Positions 1-7,835 of a DNA stretch of 64,000 nucleotides are shown here, piece after piece. Both the position numbers and the translations under genes were made by a program. The notes under the pieces were generated by a model. That model worked only from the letters and a program-made list of their open reading frames with translations, had not been told where the DNA came from and ran no database searches. This stretch comes from Paenibacillus sp. J23TS9. Lineage in GTDB: Bacteria; Bacillota; Bacilli; Paenibacillales; Paenibacillaceae. Numbering within the stretch: position 1 is the stretch's first letter; every line of letters begins with the position of its first letter. The stretch covers positions 558,001 through 622,000 of the forward strand of contig NZ_BOSG01000003.1 of assembly GCF_018403225.1 (NCBI RefSeq), read 5' to 3'.

Positions 1-391
1 CGCCGATTGCATCAAACGCGTCTAAAGCTAATTGATACTCTTCGAGTAACGGCTCAATATCCGATGATGTTTCCATTTCAGTACAAAGAGATTGTATTTC
101 ATTTTGTATTTTAATAAATTCTTCTCCAATATATTCAAAAACGGTTGTTTCTTTCGTTCTGTCTAGTTGGGAGAACTGACTTACATACCCAATTGTGCAG
201 GTTGGATCTATCTCTAACTTGCCCTCGAACAAATATCTTTCTGGATCCATCAGTATATCGATCAGTGTACTTTTACCACTGCCACTTGTTCCTATAAAAG
301 CGCAATGCTGTGCTTCTTCTAACGTAAATGAAATGTTTTTATATAATTCTTTTTGTGGAAATGAGAAGGATAAGTTTTCAACTTTTATCAT
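1..391 (-). CDS. ABC-F family ATPase, partial (N-terminus only)
   Basis: The reading frame starts at the ATG at 391 and runs off the left edge of the window, so only about 130 residues are visible. It opens with MIKVENLSFSFPQKEL, a typical ABC start, followed by a Walker A motif GTSGSGKST at residues 34-42 and a Q-loop region (GYVSQFSQLD). No membrane segment is present, and the spacing resembles soluble ABC-F proteins, which bind the ribosomal E site and either act in translation or protect against ribosome-targeting antibiotics. The second ATPase domain and signature motif lie outside the window, so the subfamily and any resistance role cannot be judged. Confidence 0.75.
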   Translation of the reverse strand, partial: MIKVENLSFSFPQKELYKNISFTLEEAQHCAFIGTSGSGKSTLIDILMDPERYLFEGKLEIDPTCTIGYVSQFSQLDRTKETTVFEYIGEEFIKIQNEIQSLCTEMETSSDIEPLLEEYQLALDAFDAIG

Positions 392-659
392 AGTATTACC
401 TTTCTTTATAACTAAATTTGTGACTATTATTGAAAATATTGTGGAGCATAGAGTTTGAGTTTACCGTTGTTAGAGTAACACTGTTTTCAACCAACTTCAA
501 TCCATTTGTACCCCATCCCTTGGGGGTCAAAGTTCCTTGCTACCTCCTTAACTGTCCTCATAAAATCGCCGTGCCTTCACCGACCTTTTTCATCACCTGA
601 AGAAAATACTTCCAAAATACAACGAGGTGTCCAAAGACAAATCAGAATCAAAGTCAGTT

Positions 660-1000
660 ATCTTTTATTTCACAAAACAGTTGGTAATCTTAAGGGAACT
701 GAGCATGACAAAATAGATCGGTGAAAAGCTGAAGCTATCCACCAACCCAGTGTGAGCATATTGTCCCCGCGGACGAATCGACCTATCGTATGGTCATGAA
801 TGCAAGCCAAAAGTTCGACTTTCTTACTTCAATTTTGATTAATACAGAATCGTCTACGATAAACACGCGAATTCGAGAACTAGAAATGAGTGATTCGAAG
901 CACCAAACAACCAAGAAACTTAAACTATAAAGGAATTTACGCCATTCAAATCCTGAATGATTAAGGTAGCGGTAGATGACGTCCTTGCCAGGCACCGAGG
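660..1000 (-). pseudogene. IS4-family transposase relic
   Basis: The minus strand at 783-995 encodes a piece beginning MPGKDVIYRYLNHSGFEW and reaching FIVDDSVL, which resembles the N-terminal part and first catalytic Asp region of IS4-type transposases common in Bacillus and Paenibacillus. After a frameshift near 800, the continuation IHDHTIGRFVRGDNMLTLGW can be read in another frame down to about 690. Further left the frame is broken by several stops and no terminal inverted repeats were found. It is a decayed insertion sequence between the ABC-F gene and the leftmost attachment-like site. Confidence 0.6.
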
Positions 1001-1187
1001 AGCGCTCACTCTCTAAAAGGCGGTACTAATTTCGCTACTGGAAAACAAGAGTGAACAGAAGCTGCAACACCTCCAACGCCGGTATACCGAACGACTTGCA
1101 GATACCTGCTTAACATAGTAAGTGGCCAATTTTCAAAGTAACTAATAACGATGTAATGCGATTCAAACTCTTTTCAGGTAGAGTAAA

Positions 1188-1236
1188 TTTCACCCTACTT
1201 ATGGTATGGTTCAGCTTAACGGGTCTATCGGCGAAA
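1188..1236 (+). repeat. attachment-like site A (leftmost copy of the rlmH 3' end)
   Basis: The stretch 1188-1212 differs by one base (TTTCAC for TTTCGC) from the sequence at the rlmH stop codon (32668-32692). Read on the minus strand it spells codons E-P-Y-H-K-stop, the rlmH C-terminus. The right arm GGCGAAA (1230-1236) faces the left arm at a 49-bp span. The next 20 or so bases, a variant of an AGCTTAACGGG...GGAGCTGCCGC sequence, are shared with site C only. It is the likely outer boundary of the accessory region. Confidence 0.75.
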
Positions 1237-1400
1237 ATGCGAAAGGAGCTGCCGCTGCTGTTGTAAATTGGCTCTTTTCCTTCATTGCCAATTACTACGG
1301 ATGGCTTATCGGAGCGGCTGTAATCATTTTTATATTGATAGCGATTGGAAGAAACAAATCGAAAAATAATGAAGAGAACCAAACAGATCACATCCAATAG
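1206..1400 (+). CDS. possible small membrane protein starting inside site A
   Basis: This 64-residue frame has one convincing hydrophobic helix (about residues 22-47) followed by a basic and acidic tail. Its ATG lies inside the attachment-like repeat and there is no ribosome binding site in front of it. It may be the 3' part of a gene whose original start was replaced by recombination, or a chance frame. The equivalent frame at site C is not maintained. I include it with low confidence. Confidence 0.2.
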   Translation: MVQLNGSIGENAKGAAAAVVNWLFSFIANYYGWLIGAAVIIFILIAIGRNKSKNNEENQTDHIQ

Positions 1401-1617
1401 TTAGACGAAATGAGGCCAATAAATTCAATACGAAAGTTCAAGATGTGAAATGAATTTCCTATTGATGATAAGATAAGTTAATCCCAGCCGATGTAGAATA
1501 TATGCTAAATAGTGTGGGGACATATATCATCATTTTTCGCTATTTTCTTATTCTCTACGATTGATATTAATGGTAAAATATTCTTATATTAAGATAACTT
1601 CAGGGGGTATGTTGTAA

Positions 1618-2958
1618 GTGAATAGATTCCGATGTAATTCCATGATTCTTTTTATACTAATATTAATCCTTCTCCCATTCGGTAGCATTACGAGTGCCAG
1701 CGAAACAGCTACCACAGAGAAAAGCAACTATTACTTCGTCTACAATAGCTCAAAGGTCGACACTAAGGACCTCGCGGCCATCAAGCAATACGTAGCTAAG
1801 TTCAAGAATACCAATAACGTTTTGTTTGACGCAAAAAACTACAAGGAAGCTCCCAAACTACTAGATGCCCTGAAAGCCCAGCAGAAGAAGATCGGCGGCA
1901 AAGTCGCTGGGGTCCAGATCTTTGGTCTGGCGAACGATGTTCCTGCCTTCTCCTACGTCCATAAAATGAAGCCTACGGAAGGTAATTTTGAATGGAACGG
2001 CATCGAGTACGACAAGAGCGGAAAGACCGAAAAGTCCGTTTCCGACCTGTTCTACTCCAACTTCAAGAGCGATAGCAAATACCTGACGGACGTTACCGTC
2101 TACGGAATCATTCAGGAGAATCAGCCAGTCAGCATCCTTCCGGAATGGCCCGTCTCGCGACTTCCGCTGACTAAAGGGGAAATCTCCAAGTATGTCAGCA
2201 ACTATGAGGCATACCGTAAGCAGATCGAAGGCAAGTCCGTTCCAACCGTTGCCCTTTCAGCCCCTGTCGAGTTTCAAAAAGGACTGGATGTAGCCCAGGA
2301 TGACATCGTATTCTTCATGAATCGAATGAAAGAAGAAAAAGAAGAATTCGGTTACTTCAGCAATGCTGATCTCCGTACTTATTATAAGGATCTCGCCGTA
2401 AATCTGACAAAAGAGAACAAGTCAGGGGTAATGGATCTTGTAGTAGGTAGCGATGGAGACACAGAAGGAGCCACTCTGAAAAAGGATAGAAAGAATTACT
2501 TCTTCGATCGCAAAAGTGCAGCCAGCCTGAACTCCAACTACTACACAGCCTTTTTCTGGGGGTCGGGTACAGCCAAGGGACTAAATGCAAACAGTATCAT
2601 TCACGATGGAATGGCGAAGGGTAAAATGATCAATCCTATCGCTTTCACTATTTCGACTTACAGCAGAGACGTTGCGAACTACTTGTGGCTACCGATCCCT
2701 ACACCTGAAGGAGAGACAGGAGACGATTGGAACGACTACATCGCTGTGGATAAGGAACTTCTGGAGAGAAATAACCCGTTCTTCTTCGTCTACAAGTACT
2801 ACGAGGCGATCGAGAGTGGTAAAACACGTCTACAAAGCTTCTACGATGCACAAGTAGAGTACGCTAAACTTTCAGTAGATAATAAAAAAAATCTACGGGC
2901 TTCGTTAGGATATGAGAACATTATTTCAATACACTATCTTGGTCTAGCTGACTATTAA
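1618..2958 (+). CDS. secreted protein, possibly a non-catalytic C25-like fold
   Basis: The 446-residue product starts with GTG, about 11 bases after an AGGGGG ribosome binding site, and carries a clear signal peptide (hydrophobic residues about 8-24, then SITSASE). I do not recognise the family firmly. Blocks such as GLANDVPAFSY, LFYSNFKSD and LPEWPVSRLPLTKGEI, followed by a late AFFWGSGTAKGL block, loosely recall the layout of gingipain-type C25 peptidases. However, there is no cysteine after the signal peptide and no His-Gly catalytic pair, so peptidase activity is unlikely. It is a plus-strand gene, while most of its neighbours in this unit are minus-strand. The function is unknown. Confidence 0.6.
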   Translation: MNRFRCNSMILFILILILLPFGSITSASETATTEKSNYYFVYNSSKVDTKDLAAIKQYVAKFKNTNNVLFDAKNYKEAPKLLDALKAQQKKIGGKVAGVQIFGLANDVPAFSYVHKMKPTEGNFEWNGIEYDKSGKTEKSVSDLFYSNFKSDSKYLTDVTVYGIIQENQPVSILPEWPVSRLPLTKGEISKYVSNYEAYRKQIEGKSVPTVALSAPVEFQKGLDVAQDDIVFFMNRMKEEKEEFGYFSNADLRTYYKDLAVNLTKENKSGVMDLVVGSDGDTEGATLKKDRKNYFFDRKSAASLNSNYYTAFFWGSGTAKGLNANSIIHDGMAKGKMINPIAFTISTYSRDVANYLWLPIPTPEGETGDDWNDYIAVDKELLERNNPFFFVYKYYEAIESGKTRLQSFYDAQVEYAKLSVDNKKNLRASLGYENIISIHYLGLADY

Positions 2959-3103
2959 TAGTGAGAGGGTCTATCAGTCCCTCTAATAATCCTGTTTTCA
3001 CGATATCATGGTCTATAATAACTGCTTTAGTGAACTTCGCAATTTCCCTGGCAAGAGTTGATTTTCCCGACCCAGGAAATCCAGACATTTGTAAAAATAA
3101 CAT
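2921..3103 (-). pseudogene. truncated P-loop kinase/AAA-type ATPase
   Basis: The 60-residue frame begins MLFLQMSGFPGSGKSTLARE, with a perfect Walker A (GFPGSGKST), then AVIIDHDIVKTGLLE. This is the start of the small P-loop kinase-like proteins (zeta-toxin/AAA_33 type), which are normally about 150-200 residues long. The frame ends after about 50 homologous residues, at the 3' end of the convergent secreted-protein gene, so the C-terminal two thirds are missing. It looks like a gene cut by an insertion or deletion. Confidence 0.6.
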
Positions 3104-3286
3104 GGCTACGCCTCCATCGCAAAAATTCTACATTAAATTATTTGATTGATTAACCGGTTCAAGCAAATTTTAGGACATATATCATATTCGTGTCCTAAAG
3201 TTTTACTTGATTAAAATGTTCCGCCAAGAGCTCCTCTGCCGGAAAAGCTTTATTATGGGCGCAGAAAATACGACCATCGGGTTATC

Positions 3287-3373
3287 CTGCCCGTTAGTTT
3301 AATAAAAAAGAGCAGCTACCACAGCCTGCTCTTTAATGGTTTGTTATTCAGCTATCGTGTCCCGTTAGCTTAG
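3287..3373 (+). repeat. dispersed repeat unit 1 (CTGCCCGTTAG...CCCGTTAGCTTAG)
   Basis: An 87-bp unit opens with CTGCCCGTTAGTTTAAT, contains a hairpin (AAAGAGCAG / CTGCTCTTT, 3307-3334) and closes with CTATCGTGTCCCGTTAGCTT. The same layout, with a different hairpin, recurs at 7739-7827, and partial copies lie at 3922 and 6583. It overlaps the 3' end of the DinB gene, and its hairpin with the following sequence could terminate that transcript. Confidence 0.7.
3307..3334 (-). terminator. hairpin downstream of the DinB-family gene
   Basis: Nine-base perfect stem AAAGAGCAG/CTGCTCTTT with a short loop. On the minus strand it is followed by a T-rich run (complement of the A-run at 3304-3309), as in rho-independent terminators. 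Confidence 0.55.
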
Positions 3374-3817
3374 TCGTTCATTCATTTGTTTAAGGTGATG
3401 GATATCGTGGTCAATGAATATCTTCAAGTATTTATCCACTGTAAATTGACGTTTTCCAGAACCAATTGTGAACTTAGCATTACTGTCGATTCCAGATATC
3501 GCTTCAATTAGTAGTCTTCTATTCAGGACAAACTCATCTATTAAAGAACCTGTTGTTGTAAAAACACTTATGTATTCGATGGCTTCTCTATTATGTAAGT
3601 CATGATTAGGGAAAGCGTTCAAGTTTGCACCCTCATTCATATATGGGACATGATTCCCTAAAATGAACTTATCCCAATAATATAGATGTCCTATGATTTC
3701 CTTGACTGACCTCTTACCTTCACTTATTGGCTCAAGAAGGCGTTGTTCATCGAATTCTTTATACTTTAGTATTTCTTCTGCTATCTGATCATAGCTTAAA
3801 GCTGCTTTATTACTCAT
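3365..3817 (-). CDS. DinB-family (DinB_2) protein
   Basis: The 150-residue product has the four-helix DinB-like architecture. A metal-binding His is likely in IIGHLYYWDKFIL (about residue 44), and the C-terminal pair lies in IDHDIHHLKQMNE (residues about 136-148). Members bind a divalent metal; many act in low-molecular-weight thiol-dependent reactions or have no known substrate. A good ribosome binding site (GGAGG) precedes the ATG at 3817. The gene sits alone between two copies of the dispersed CCCGTTAGCTTAA repeat, in a cassette-like arrangement. The specific function cannot be told. Confidence 0.7.
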   Translation of the reverse strand: MSNKAALSYDQIAEEILKYKEFDEQRLLEPISEGKRSVKEIIGHLYYWDKFILGNHVPYMNEGANLNAFPNHDLHNREAIEYISVFTTTGSLIDEFVLNRRLLIEAISGIDSNAKFTIGSGKRQFTVDKYLKIFIDHDIHHLKQMNERLS

Positions 3818-4257
3818 TTAGTAACCTCCATTTCTGATATGGAAATAAGTTAATTTTATCCATTAACAACGCATATGTAAAGAACGTTTGTTCTGAATTT
3901 TGTGCCTTGGATTAAACTATCCTGCCCGTTAGCTTAATTAGACGAATAAGCGCCGAGGCAAGTATCAGTCACCTTTTGGCCTCTTAAATTAGCGGCTAGG
4001 GTGCATTTACTCACATTCTTTGACCTAACGCATCTATCGGCGTAAAGTGAATTCAAATTGTTATAACGGTTCATGCCAATGAGAAGGAGTATCGGGCATG
4101 CATTGCTTGTTTCGACTGATATATCAGGGGCTAAATCTGTTGTTAAATTTGGGAATTAAGTAGCATAAGCATTCCCCTCCATGAGTTTTTTTTGCTAAAA
4201 TAATGTCAAAAAACTAAACTCAATTTCTATGAGTCTAGTCTTTTGATTATTTCCATA
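3818..4257. other. non-coding stretch with repeat fragments
   Basis: No gene is supported here. The interval holds one half of the dispersed repeat (CTGCCCGTTAGCTTAAT, 3922-3938) and a fragment CCTAACGCATCTATCGGCG (4024-4042) that resembles the sequence to the right of attachment-like sites A and C. The rest is featureless AT-rich sequence. Confidence 0.5.
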
Positions 4258-4704
4258 TTAATATTTCTTCTGGTTGATAGCTTCGTCAATAATGTCGAAC
4301 ATCTTATTGTAGGATTTTTTTAATTCGGGTAAATTCTTACTCGTAATTACCCTAGGATCTTCACTATTAAAACGAAGGTAAACATCTCTTACCTTTTGGA
4401 AAGCCTCCGATTTGTCCTCTTTTAATGGGAATACAGACGTTTGGTAAGCGGCGAAATAATCATCAATTCCCGTTCTAATTGAATTCAGCTCAACAATACT
4501 TTCTTCATCAAAGGCTCCAGTTTTAATCCCTTTATCCACCTCATCTTTAAACTCCTTCATATTTTTCATATATGAGGCATAAAAAAAACCCTTCATCTGC
4601 TGATTTAAAGCGATTGTATTTCGGTAGTTATATGTTGATAATATGCCATATAAAATTGCTATAACAGAAACTGCAATACTTAGCGCAAGAATTATCTTTT
4701 TCAT
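4258..4704 (-). CDS. membrane-anchored protein of unknown function
   Basis: The 148-residue product has an N-terminal membrane segment (about residues 5-22) followed by a mostly helical, charged extracytoplasmic domain. A GAGGAG ribosome binding site sits 6 bases before the ATG. It is the last gene of a three-gene minus-strand group (6133 to 4258) in which every member has an export or anchor sequence, suggesting a common envelope role. I recognise no family. Confidence 0.6.
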   Translation of the reverse strand: MKKIILALSIAVSVIAILYGILSTYNYRNTIALNQQMKGFFYASYMKNMKEFKDEVDKGIKTGAFDEESIVELNSIRTGIDDYFAAYQTSVFPLKEDKSEAFQKVRDVYLRFNSEDPRVITSKNLPELKKSYNKMFDIIDEAINQKKY

Positions 4705-4715
4705 TAATTCTCCTC

Positions 4716-5537
4716 TTATCTGCCTGTTATGGTATGGTCAAGTATTGCCATTCCTGTATCCATATCTATAACATTTGGATACATACCACCACTGCTTATT
4801 CTAACTGTATACGATGCCTCGGCGGAAGTTCTTATATTTCCAACATTCTGAGGTTTTAAGCCATATTGAAAAGAAAAATAGGCTGTTTGCCCGCTTGCCT
4901 TTGGTGATTTTATTCTAGTTTGCGATTGTGAATCATATTCACCATTAGCATAAGAATCACCTTCCTTGTAGCCAATACTTGACGGAAGTTCTATTGAATC
5001 AGGGTCAGAAGGTGATTTAATCTTAACATACCCTTTGGTGTTGTAACTTGTTAGGGTTTGATCTACTCCGCCCATTTGACCTTTAACCAAAGCTATAGAA
5101 AAATGATAGGCTTTTGCTATTAATCCATCCAAGAGCCATTCTATATCAGGGAAGCTCTCAAGAGGAGCAGTCTTATTAGGAGCCATTAGGGTAATAAGAT
5201 TCTGTACATTATCTGGACTAGTCATTGACAACGTTATTGATCTTGTTTGGCACTGATATGCATTGAAATAATTAGCAATAAAGGCATTTCGAGTTCATGC
5301 TCTAACCCTTTCTTTACCCACAGCACGCCCATCATAAACTGTGGAAGCTGCAATTACAACACTTGAACCACCAATATCCTTTGATGTCCATGGAGTTAGG
5401 GAAGTGCTCTTAACAGCCTGGTTCTTTTCAGCTCCTTTATAATAATAATATTCCTCAGCAAATGCCGAACTGATTGAAGAAAAGGCCATAGAAATAGCAG
5501 CAATAGTAAATAACAATGTTCTTTTTGGTAATTTCAT
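4716..5537 (-). pseudogene. secreted protein gene interrupted by an in-frame TGA
   Basis: Starting at the ATG at 5537 (good GGAG site), the frame encodes a signal peptide (residues about 8-28, ending SSAFAEE) and stops at a TGA at 5295-5297. The same frame then continues open to 4716, through CRNAFI-like residues into a further 190 codons, giving 273 codons in total with one internal stop. The simplest reading is a CGA-to-TGA nonsense change in one secreted protein of about 270 residues. A separate downstream product from the TTG at 5231 is possible but has no clear ribosome binding site. Family unknown. Confidence 0.65.
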
Positions 5538-5557
5538 AGTTTTTAATCTCCTTGAGT

Positions 5558-6133
5558 TTAGTCCTTAAGAGTTCCAGTACTAAGAATACTGTCGATATTA
5601 TCTAAATCCGCATCAGTTAAAAATGGTTGGCCAAAAGGAATCACAGCGATATCTTCTATATCCCCACTTGTAAGAGTAGCATCTATTTTTCCCGATGAGG
5701 GTTCATATCTAATTGAAATAATACCTTTATCTTCACCATTAGCATGATTCATGTTAATTTCAATTCTTCCATAGTATATTTCCCTTCCATTGAAGCTCAA
5801 CAAGTTCATCTCTCCTGATCCTTTAAATGGATAAGCCTTGTCAAGAATAAGATTACCCGAAGCATCCACTGGGACAGTCGAAAATAAATCATTGACTCTA
5901 TTAACATTATTATCCAATGTTAAGTTTAGGTGCATTTGGGATTCGCTTTCCTTACCTTCGAATTTTCTATTGTTATTAGTCGTCACTGGATTATTTTTTA
6001 ACGCCTCAATAGTTCGTTCATTTGCATCAAGCTTTAAATTGAACTTTTCCCCTTTGGAGCTTGCTCCTGTTAATGCCGTTGCCAGCACTACACACGAGAT
6101 AACCGCCAAAATTAGATAAAAAAACCTTTTCAT
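5558..6133 (-). CDS. secreted protein of unknown function
   Basis: The start is placed at the ATG at 6133, because an AGGAGG lies about 13 bases upstream and the product then begins MKRFFYLILAVISCVVLATA, a clear signal peptide. An upstream frame extends to 6208 without signals. The mature part is about 165 residues, polar, and has no cysteine after the signal sequence. It leads the three-gene secreted/membrane group with the broken gene (5537-4716) and the anchored protein (4704-4258). No family recognised. Confidence 0.6.
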   Translation of the reverse strand: MKRFFYLILAVISCVVLATALTGASSKGEKFNLKLDANERTIEALKNNPVTTNNNRKFEGKESESQMHLNLTLDNNVNRVNDLFSTVPVDASGNLILDKAYPFKGSGEMNLLSFNGREIYYGRIEINMNHANGEDKGIISIRYEPSSGKIDATLTSGDIEDIAVIPFGQPFLTDADLDNIDSILSTGTLKD

Positions 6134-6314
6134 TCTATTTATTCCTCCTATTGTTTCGTTCGAACAGTATATCACCAAAATACATTCTGTTTCCATTTCC
6201 TTTTTCACCCTATTTTCTGTGCATTGACCGTCCCTCTTCTCTATCCACTTTCGAATTAAACCTCTAGTAATCCCAGTGTGAATAGAATATAAATAAGCTT
6301 CCGAACATAAAAAC

Positions 6315-6340
6315 CCCTAAAGCCAATGGCTTTAGAGGTT
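6315..6340. terminator. hairpin, terminator-like
   Basis: Stem CTAAAGCC/GGCTTTAG (6317-6324, 6328-6335), extended by flanking AACC/GGTT with one mismatch and a three-base loop. It lies downstream of the XRE relic and could end its minus-strand transcript. Confidence 0.5.
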
Positions 6341-6491
6341 GATAATAATTCTGTCGGCTGAACTTGAAGCGCCCTGTATATCTTCTCCAGCGTATCTATG
6401 GAAAATTCCGTTCTCCCCGCTCTATTGCTTCAATATAAGCGTCATCCAAATTAGACAGTTCCGCGAGTTGTTGTTGAGTGAGGCCGCACAT
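6336..6491 (-). pseudogene. XRE-type HTH regulator relic
   Basis: The minus strand from 6491 reads MCGLTQQQLAELSNLDDAY and continues to AIERGERN. A one-base deletion near 6402 shifts the frame, after which FSIDTLEKIYRALQVQPTELL follows. Together they form most of a helix-turn-helix domain. The fragment resembles the HTH of the intact regulator at 21980-22357 (LAEL...DSYI..VERG.RNISL.SLEKI), so it may be the remnant of an equivalent regulator in the decayed left element. Confidence 0.6.
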
Positions 6492-6582
6492 GGTACTAAT
6501 TCCTGGATAGCAGAAACCACGCTAATATAGCCATGAACGATTCTCCGCCAAAATCAACGGCGGCCTGGTTGTATTTTATTCA

Positions 6583-6610
6583 ACTATCGTTTCTCGTTAG
6601 TTTAATGACG
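6583..6610 (+). repeat. dispersed repeat fragment
   Basis: The end sequence CTATCGTTTCTCGTTAGTTT matches the closing part of the repeat units at 3287-3373 and 7739-7827. It lies just 3' of the phosphotransferase gene, the same relative position as in the other units, and is preceded by a CCGCC/GGCGG hairpin (6545-6563). Confidence 0.6.
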
Positions 6611-6668
6611 AACTGCCATGCACATGGATTTTCAAAAACCATCTTTTGCGTGCGGGTGCTCGTCCAAA

Positions 6669-7676
6669 TTATGCATTGATCCCTATCTTATTGGACGATT
6701 CATTGATCGCCTCTAAAACTCGGCTAAGTACATGATCAGGATAATACAAAACATATCTAGGTGACCAGAATAAATGTAGAAGTAACCTCTTGGAATGACA
6801 TATCTGTTCGATTTCGCCTAAAGGAAAAGAAGGCTTCAGTTGATTCTCCAGCAACTGTTTGTACAAAGCAATGTATGTGTTAGTTGAAAGTGGATTGCCG
6901 TATAATTCCGCTCGCGCTAAGAAGTTACCTACATCCTCAGCCCCTACCCCTGCTTTAGGCGATTGCCAATCGGCTACTACTATCTCTTGACTCTCATCCA
7001 TTAAACAGTTTTCCATATGGAAGTCGCCGTGTATTAAAGTACGAGTGATATCAAATTGAACGCTTTCGAGTTGTTCCAAGTTTCTTAAGAGATGCAAAAT
7101 TTTATCCTTGCTTATCGGTGAATATTCGTTGAGGTTTTTTACGGAGTATACATGTTCCCATGCTTCTAGTGATTTAGCAATTTCATCTTTTAGATATTCA
7201 AATTTATGGTGATATGATTCCTCACCTGTTATTTGTTGAATTTCTTTTTCTTTTCCCCAAAACATAGAATGCAGTCTTGATATTTGCGTCAATGCATTGG
7301 TTATTAAATCATTTCCCCACTCGCTTGGATGCGGTGTTTGTTGATACGATCGCATGAGCAGACCAATCCCAAAAGAATCGTCCTCGAATTCGGCAACAAC
7401 ATTGGGTGCTTGTATATTAATCTGTGAAGCCCCATACTTGTAAAACCTTCTTTCCCTTTGGGCGTTTCTATACAATTGCTCTTCAGCTTCTAGTGCTGTA
7501 TATTTCAAAATCATCTTTTTATCATGAAGAAGTAGTTCTGCAACGATTGCACCACTTCCACCGTTTATCATTTTTGATATCGTTACTTCATCTTCGTTGA
7601 CCCCTAACCTATTTAAACATTCAGCTACAACTTTTTCTTTATGTAGTTTAAAACTCAACCGTAACGTCCCTTCCAT
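6669..7676 (-). CDS. aminoglycoside/choline phosphotransferase-like kinase (APH superfamily)
   Basis: The 335-residue product carries the Brenner motif HGDFHMEN (residues 216-223, catalytic Asp 218) and the metal-binding DWQ (236-238), with a glycine-rich loop MINGGSGAIVAE near residue 37. These mark the APH/ecdysteroid/choline kinase-like superfamily of ATP-dependent small-molecule kinases. The substrate cannot be told, and it should not be assumed to confer antibiotic resistance. The ATG at 7676 lacks a ribosome binding site; the TTG at 7658, 8 bases after a GAAGGGA, is a better start. The gene stands alone between two dispersed repeat copies. Confidence 0.75.
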   Translation of the reverse strand: MEGTLRLSFKLHKEKVVAECLNRLGVNEDEVTISKMINGGSGAIVAELLLHDKKMILKYTALEAEEQLYRNAQRERRFYKYGASQINIQAPNVVAEFEDDSFGIGLLMRSYQQTPHPSEWGNDLITNALTQISRLHSMFWGKEKEIQQITGEESYHHKFEYLKDEIAKSLEAWEHVYSVKNLNEYSPISKDKILHLLRNLEQLESVQFDITRTLIHGDFHMENCLMDESQEIVVADWQSPKAGVGAEDVGNFLARAELYGNPLSTNTYIALYKQLLENQLKPSFPLGEIEQICHSKRLLLHLFWSPRYVLYYPDHVLSRVLEAINESSNKIGINA

Positions 7677-7738
7677 ATATAGGATACCTAGTTCTATTCG
7701 ACGGCTTAGACTTTTTACCTTTTCTCAATTGAAGTAAT

Positions 7739-7827
7739 CTGCCCGTTAGCTTAATGGAAATATGGAGCAGCTACCGACTGAAAGTGCTCCATGGTGTGTT
7801 GGACTATAGTTCTCCGTTAGCTTAACG
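7739..7827 (+). repeat. dispersed repeat unit 2 (CTGCCCGTTAG...CTCCGTTAGCTTAACG)
   Basis: This 89-bp unit has the same order as unit 1: CTGCCCGTTAGCTTAAT, a hairpin (ATGGAGCA/TGCTCCAT, 7762-7792), a GGTGTGTT spacer and CTATAGTTCTCCGTTAGCTT. The outer parts are conserved while the hairpin sequence differs between units. It lies between the 5' end of the phosphotransferase gene and the 3' end of the next minus-strand gene. Confidence 0.7.
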
Positions 7828-7835
7828 ATTAAAAT

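Noticed and set aside
6669..7676. Calling the phosphotransferase an antibiotic-resistance gene
   Set aside because: The HGDFHMEN and DWQ motifs show the superfamily only; the substrate pocket is not similar enough to a named aminoglycoside or macrolide kinase to support resistance.
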